DNA of 10,589 nucleotides from assembly GCA_947482805.1 (NCBI GenBank), contig CANKLK010000069.1:1-10589 (forward strand), given 5' to 3'. Both the position numbers and the translations under genes were made by a program. Below, piece by piece: positions 6,056 through 10,589 of this stretch. How positions within the stretch are numbered: position 1 is the stretch's first letter; every line of letters starts with the position of its first letter. The stretch comes from Flavobacteriaceae bacterium. GTDB lineage: Bacteria; Bacteroidota; Bacteroidia; Flavobacteriales; Flavobacteriaceae. Under the pieces are notes generated by a model. It saw nothing but the letters and a program-made list of their open reading frames with translations, had not been told where the DNA came from and did no database searches.

Positions 6056-7177
6056 ATGCAACACACTACAAAAACAGCCGCAATTTTATTACTAGCCGAC
6101 GGAACCATCTTTCACGGAAAATCAATTGGAATTTCAGGAAAAACCTTTGGCGAAGTTTGCTTCAACACCGGAATGACCGGTTATCAGGAAATCTTCACCG
6201 ATCCATCTTACTTCGGCCAAATCATGGTAGCCACTAATCCTCATATTGGAAACTACGGGGTAAACGTCAACGAAGTCGAATCTGATAAAATCATGATTTC
6301 AGGTTTAGTTTGCAAAAACTTTAGCTTCAACCATTCAAGACCGGATTCCGAAAGTAACCTTTATGACTATTTCTCAACCCAAAACCTAATCTGCATCTCG
6401 GATGTTGATACCAGAGCTTTAGTAAGTTACATCCGTGACAACGGTGCACAAAATGCAGTTATTTGTACTGATGGAACTTCTATAGAAGATTTGAAAAAAC
6501 AACTAGCCAATGTTCCTGATATGAAAGGATTGGAACTAGCTTCTAAAGTTTCGACTGCAGCTCCTTATTTCTTCGGAAACGAAAATGCAACTTATAAAAT
6601 TTCAGCTTTAGATTTAGGCATCAAAAGAAACATATTGAGAAACCTGGTAAAGCGCGATTGCTATGTAAAAGTGTTTCCATACAATACTCCATTTGATGAA
6701 TTAAAATCTTTTAATCCTGATGGCTATTTCTTATCAAATGGTCCTGGCGATCCTGAACCATTAGAACATGTAATTAGTACCGCTCAAAAAATGATTGCTT
6801 CTGATAAACCTATTTTCGGAATTTGTTTGGGACATCAAATCATTGGTTTGGCTAACGGTGTTTCAACTTATAAGATGTTTAACGGACACAGAGGAATAAA
6901 TCATCCGGTAATGAATGTACTGACAGGAAAAGGAGAAATAACTTCCCAAAACCACGGATTTGCAGTAAACCGAGAAGAACTCGAAAAACATCCCGATTTA
7001 GAAATCACACATTATCACATCAACGATAATACGGTAGCCGGAATGCGAATGAAATCAAAAAACTGTTTCTCGGTGCAATACCACCCGGAAGCAAGTCCCG
7101 GTCCGCATGATTCTGAATATCTTTTTGATGATTTTATTGCAAACATAAAAAAGGCGAAAAACCTTCAATCGGTTTAA
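6056..7177 (+). CDS. carA: Carbamoyl phosphate synthase small subunit (glutamine amidotransferase)
   Basis: CarA hydrolyses glutamine and passes ammonia to CarB, which makes carbamoyl phosphate for pyrimidines and arginine. The 373-residue protein has the N-terminal CarA domain (LLLADGTIFHGKSIG at 11-25, FNTGMTGYQEIFTDPSYFGQ at 36-55, ISDVDTRALVSYIRDNG at 114-130). A class I glutaminase domain follows, with SNGPGDPEPLE (227-237), the nucleophile Cys257 in FGICLGHQIIG, and the His343-Glu345 pair in VQYHPEAS. All catalytic residues are present. The ATG is the first in frame, 17 bases past the -7 box. carB is not next to it; enolase follows. The gene appears to be transcribed alone. Confidence 0.98.
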   Translation: MQHTTKTAAILLLADGTIFHGKSIGISGKTFGEVCFNTGMTGYQEIFTDPSYFGQIMVATNPHIGNYGVNVNEVESDKIMISGLVCKNFSFNHSRPDSESNLYDYFSTQNLICISDVDTRALVSYIRDNGAQNAVICTDGTSIEDLKKQLANVPDMKGLELASKVSTAAPYFFGNENATYKISALDLGIKRNILRNLVKRDCYVKVFPYNTPFDELKSFNPDGYFLSNGPGDPEPLEHVISTAQKMIASDKPIFGICLGHQIIGLANGVSTYKMFNGHRGINHPVMNVLTGKGEITSQNHGFAVNREELEKHPDLEITHYHINDNTVAGMRMKSKNCFSVQYHPEASPGPHDSEYLFDDFIANIKKAKNLQSV

Positions 7178-7229
7178 TGCTAAAACGATTGCGTTAATAA
7201 CATTCGTCGGTTTCATTTAATAAATATAT

Positions 7230-7248
7230 GCAGATGTAATACATTTGC
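7230..7248 (+). promoter_or_regulatory. eno promoter (-7 box TACATTTG) inside a 19-bp palindrome
   Basis: TACATTTG at 7240-7247 fits TAnnTTTG and would place the start near 7251, giving a 5' leader of about 56 bases. No clear TTG is seen at -33; the region there is T-rich. The box is the right half of a palindrome GCAGATGTA-A-TACATTTGC with nine-base arms and one mismatch. A palindrome over the -7 box could be an operator, but none is known to me for eno in this group. Confidence 0.5.
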
Positions 7249-7282
7249 TTCATCCCGAGCTCAAACAAAGGGTAAAATTTAA

Positions 7283-8599
<1,317 letters not shown>

Positions 8600-8619
8600 T
8601 TTATTAAAAAATATTTACT

Positions 8620-8655
8620 ACACCTGACAGGTTTTTATACCTTTCAGGTGTTTTT
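8620..8655 (+). terminator. Intrinsic terminator of eno
   Basis: ACACCTGA (8620-8627) pairs with TCAGGTGT (8644-8651). AGGT (8629-8632) pairs with ACCT (8639-8642) above a single C/T mismatch, with the loop TTTTAT. A run of five T ends at 8655. It begins 21 bases after the eno stop and separates eno from the guaA promoter. Confidence 0.88.
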
Positions 8656-8691
8656 ATTAAAATTAAAATTTCATATTTAAAATTGGTATAC

Positions 8692-8699
8692 TACTTTTG
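8692..8699 (+). promoter_or_regulatory. guaA promoter, -7 box TACTTTTG, predicted leaderless start
   Basis: TACTTTTG matches TAnnTTTG exactly and ends only three bases before the guaA ATG at 8703. If the last G is at -4, as in the usual placement, transcription would begin at the A of the ATG. The -33 position falls in a T stretch near 8669-8671. An upstream in-frame TTG at 8697 lies within the box itself and is unlikely to be a start codon. Confidence 0.55.
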
Positions 8700-8702
8700 C
8701 AC

Positions 8703-10232
8703 ATGCAACACAACGTACTTATTTTAGATTTCGGTTCGCAATACACACAACTTATTGCGAGAAGGGTTCGGGAATTAAACATATTCTGCGAAATCTTCCC
8801 ATTCAATCATTACCCAACTGATTTATCGTCCTACAAAGCAGTTATCCTCGGCGGAAGTCCTTATTCTGTTCGTTCGGAAGATGCTTTGCAAATCGATTTG
8901 TCCAATATACGGGGCAAATTGCCGCTGCTTGCAGTGTGTTATGGTGCCCAGTATTTGGCCCATTTTTCAGGTGGAGAAGTAGCCGCTTCCAATATCAGAG
9001 AATATGGAAGAGCTAATTTATCCTATATCAAAGAAGGTGAAACTTTTTTTGAGAATGTAAATCTCAATTCACAAGTTTGGATGAGTCACAGCGACACTAT
9101 CAAACATTTACCAACCAATGGTGTGAAATTGGCCAGTACCAAAGATGTTGAAAACGCAGCGTATAAAATCGAAGGCGAAACAACGTATGCGATTCAGTTT
9201 CATCCCGAAGTCTATCATTCAACTGATGGGAAACAAATTCTAGAGAACTTTTTGGTTAAGATTGCACACGTTCCACAAAACTTTACTCCAAATGCTTTTG
9301 TAGAAGATTGCGTCAAAGAATTACAAGAAAAAGTAAAAGATGACAAAGTCGTTCTTGGACTTTCAGGCGGAGTAGATTCTACTGTAGCAGCAGTTTTATT
9401 GCATAAAGCTATTGGTAAAAATCTCTATTGTATTTTCGTTAACAATGGTTTGCTTCGTAAAAATGAATTTGAAAATGTTTTGCACCAATACAAGGACATG
9501 GGCTTAAATGTAAAAGGTGTTGACGCTTCGGCCAGATTTATGAGTGCATTAGATGGCGTTGAAGATCCGGAAACAAAAAGAAAAGCTATTGGAAAAGCAT
9601 TCATTGAAGTTTTTGACGAAGAAGCACACAGAATTGAAGATGTAAAATGGTTAGCACAAGGCACTATTTATCCCGATGTGATTGAATCAGTTTCGGTAAA
9701 AGGGCCATCGGCTACCATCAAATCTCATCACAATGTGGGCGGTTTACCGGACTATATGAAGCTACAAGTTGTTGAACCTTTACGAATGTTATTTAAAGAC
9801 GAAGTACGAAGAGTTGGACAAACATTGGGCATCGATCCAGAACTTTTGGGCAGACATCCATTTCCGGGACCAGGATTGTCTATTAGAATTTTAGGGGCAA
9901 TAACACCTGAAAAAGTTAGAATTTTGCAAGAAGTTGACGCCGTTTTTATCAACGGATTAAAAGAACACGGTTTGTATGATAAAGTTTGGCAAGCCGGAGC
10001 CATTTTACTTCCAGTTAATAGCGTAGGAGTGATGGGTGATGAGCGTACTTATGAGAAGGTAGTTGCGCTACGTGCCGTAGAATCAACAGATGGAATGACA
10101 GCGGATTGGGTTCATTTACCTTATGAATTTTTGATGAAAATCTCAAACGAAATTATTAATAAAGTAAAAGGTGTAAATAGAGTAGTATATGATATTAGTT
10201 CTAAACCACCAGCAACTATAGAATGGGAATAG
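8703..10232 (+). CDS. guaA: GMP synthase (glutamine-hydrolysing)
   Basis: GuaA converts XMP to GMP with ATP and glutamine, the last step of guanine nucleotide synthesis. The 509-residue protein has three parts. The class I glutaminase (about 1-190) shows [27 protein letters not shown], Cys79 in [10 protein letters not shown] and His168-Glu170 in IQFHPEV. The ATP pyrophosphatase domain contains the P-loop [13 protein letters not shown] (218-230) and [13 protein letters not shown]. The C-terminal dimerisation and XMP-binding domain contains [14 protein letters not shown] (385-398) and ends [12 protein letters not shown]. All motifs are intact. I chose the ATG at 8703 (MQHNVLIL) over a TTG two codons upstream, because the TTG overlaps the promoter box and the family starts here. 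Confidence 0.98.
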   Translation: MQHNVLILDFGSQYTQLIARRVRELNIFCEIFPFNHYPTDLSSYKAVILGGSPYSVRSEDALQIDLSNIRGKLPLLAVCYGAQYLAHFSGGEVAASNIREYGRANLSYIKEGETFFENVNLNSQVWMSHSDTIKHLPTNGVKLASTKDVENAAYKIEGETTYAIQFHPEVYHSTDGKQILENFLVKIAHVPQNFTPNAFVEDCVKELQEKVKDDKVVLGLSGGVDSTVAAVLLHKAIGKNLYCIFVNNGLLRKNEFENVLHQYKDMGLNVKGVDASARFMSALDGVEDPETKRKAIGKAFIEVFDEEAHRIEDVKWLAQGTIYPDVIESVSVKGPSATIKSHHNVGGLPDYMKLQVVEPLRMLFKDEVRRVGQTLGIDPELLGRHPFPGPGLSIRILGAITPEKVRILQEVDAVFINGLKEHGLYDKVWQAGAILLPVNSVGVMGDERTYEKVVALRAVESTDGMTADWVHLPYEFLMKISNEIINKVKGVNRVVYDISSKPPATIEWE

Positions 10233-10275
10233 TTTTCTTAACTTAAAAAGTTAATGAAAAATTCAGCAAATTTTA

Positions 10276-10303
10276 TTGAGTTTAAAAAGATTTGTTAACT
10301 TTA
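10276..10303 (+). promoter_or_regulatory. Promoter of the LysM gene, TTG-N17-TAACTTTA
   Basis: TTG at 10276-10278 and TAACTTTA at 10296-10303 are separated by 17 bases. This fits the Bacteroidota TTG / TAnnTTTG pattern except for the last base. It predicts a start near 10307 and a leader of about 20 bases before the ATG at 10327. It is the only promoter in the window with a clear -33 TTG. The AT-rich stem TTAACTT / AAGTTAA at 10238-10254 after guaA lacks a U-tract, so read-through from guaA is also possible. Confidence 0.5.
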
Positions 10304-10326
10304 GACGTTAAATAAACAATTCGTAA

Positions 10327-10589
10327 ATGAAAAACCGTATATTTTTTTCAATATTTATAACGATATTTTCCTTTGTTTTTACAGTATCTGCAAAACAAGA
10401 AAAATATACGAAACATACTGTTGGCAAAGGTGAAACTATCAATATGATAGCTCAAAAATATAAGGTTACACCTTATGATATTTATAGTTTAAACCCAGAT
10501 TCTCAAAACGGAATTCAACAGAATAGCGTTTTATTAATCCCAACTTCAGCTTCAGTAGTTGTTATAAATTCCTCTCAAAATGCACCACT
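10327..10589 (+). CDS. Exported LysM-domain protein, N-terminal part
   Basis: The gene runs off the window end after 87 full codons. It begins MKNRIFFSIFITIFSFVFTV, a clear signal peptide with a likely signal peptidase I site after SerAla at 21-22. Residues about 30-72 form one LysM domain: HTVGKGETINMIAQKY, then VTPYDIYSLNPDS, and NSVLLIP at the end, with the usual spacing of a LysM peptidoglycan-binding module. A Ser/Val/Asn-rich stretch follows. The protein should act in the periplasm or cell envelope. In flavobacteria, proteins of this kind after guaA often continue into a periplasmic-binding-protein-like domain, but that part is outside the window and is only a guess from remembered gene order. 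The start is the first ATG after a good promoter. Confidence 0.85.
   Translation, partial: MKNRIFFSIFITIFSFVFTVSAKQEKYTKHTVGKGETINMIAQKYKVTPYDIYSLNPDSQNGIQQNSVLLIPTSASVVVINSSQNAP

Noticed and set aside
7166..7191. Imperfect stem CAATCGGTTT / AAAACGATTG across the carA stop as a terminator
   Set aside because: Nine of ten pairs form, but no U-tract follows and part of the stem is constrained as coding sequence.
8697..8702. TTG start for guaA two codons upstream
   Set aside because: The TTG is the end of the TACTTTTG promoter box and the GuaA family begins at [11 protein letters not shown], so the ATG at 8703 is preferred.
10238..10254. TTAACTT / AAGTTAA stem after guaA as a terminator
   Set aside because: The stem is almost all A/T with a three-base loop and no T run, so it would be too weak to call.

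Overview
The window is a stretch of core chromosome from a member of the Bacteroidota, most likely the genus Flavobacterium or a close relative in the Flavobacteriaceae. The evidence is the low-GC, A-rich DNA, the gene order secY-infA-rpmJ with no adk or map between them, promoter -7 boxes of the TAnnTTTG type, near absence of Shine-Dalgarno sequences, and protein sequences of flavobacterial type (CarA, Eno, GuaA, zinc-free L36). All genes lie on the + strand.

Positions 1-5802 are the end of the large ribosomal protein cluster (spc plus alpha operons): rpsE (3' end only), rpmD, rplO, secY, infA, rpmJ, rpsM, rpsK, rpsD, rpoA, rplQ. The genes are packed with gaps of about 2-12 nt, except for three longer gaps. 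Each of these holds something: an eleven-unit heptamer tandem repeat between infA and rpmJ, a long paired leader-like structure before rpsD, and a second paired structure between rpoA and rplQ. The cluster ends in a strong intrinsic terminator after rplQ. It makes ribosomal proteins, the Sec translocon channel, initiation factor IF1 and the RNA polymerase alpha subunit.

Positions 5803-6055 are non-coding. They contain the rplQ terminator, two short inverted-repeat elements of a kind that looks dispersed in flavobacterial genomes, a possible second terminator, and the carA promoter.

Positions 6056-10232 carry three separately promoted housekeeping genes: carA (glutaminase subunit of carbamoyl phosphate synthetase, with carB not adjacent), eno (enolase) and guaA (GMP synthase). 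guaA is predicted to be leaderless, with its -7 box ending three bases before the ATG. The window ends inside a gene for an exported LysM-domain protein.

I see no mobile element, CRISPR array, tRNA, rRNA, toxin-antitoxin or defence system. The points worth a second look are the three structured ribosomal-operon gaps, the long acidic and internally repeated C-terminal tail on ribosomal protein L17, the leaderless guaA start, and a palindrome over the eno promoter.
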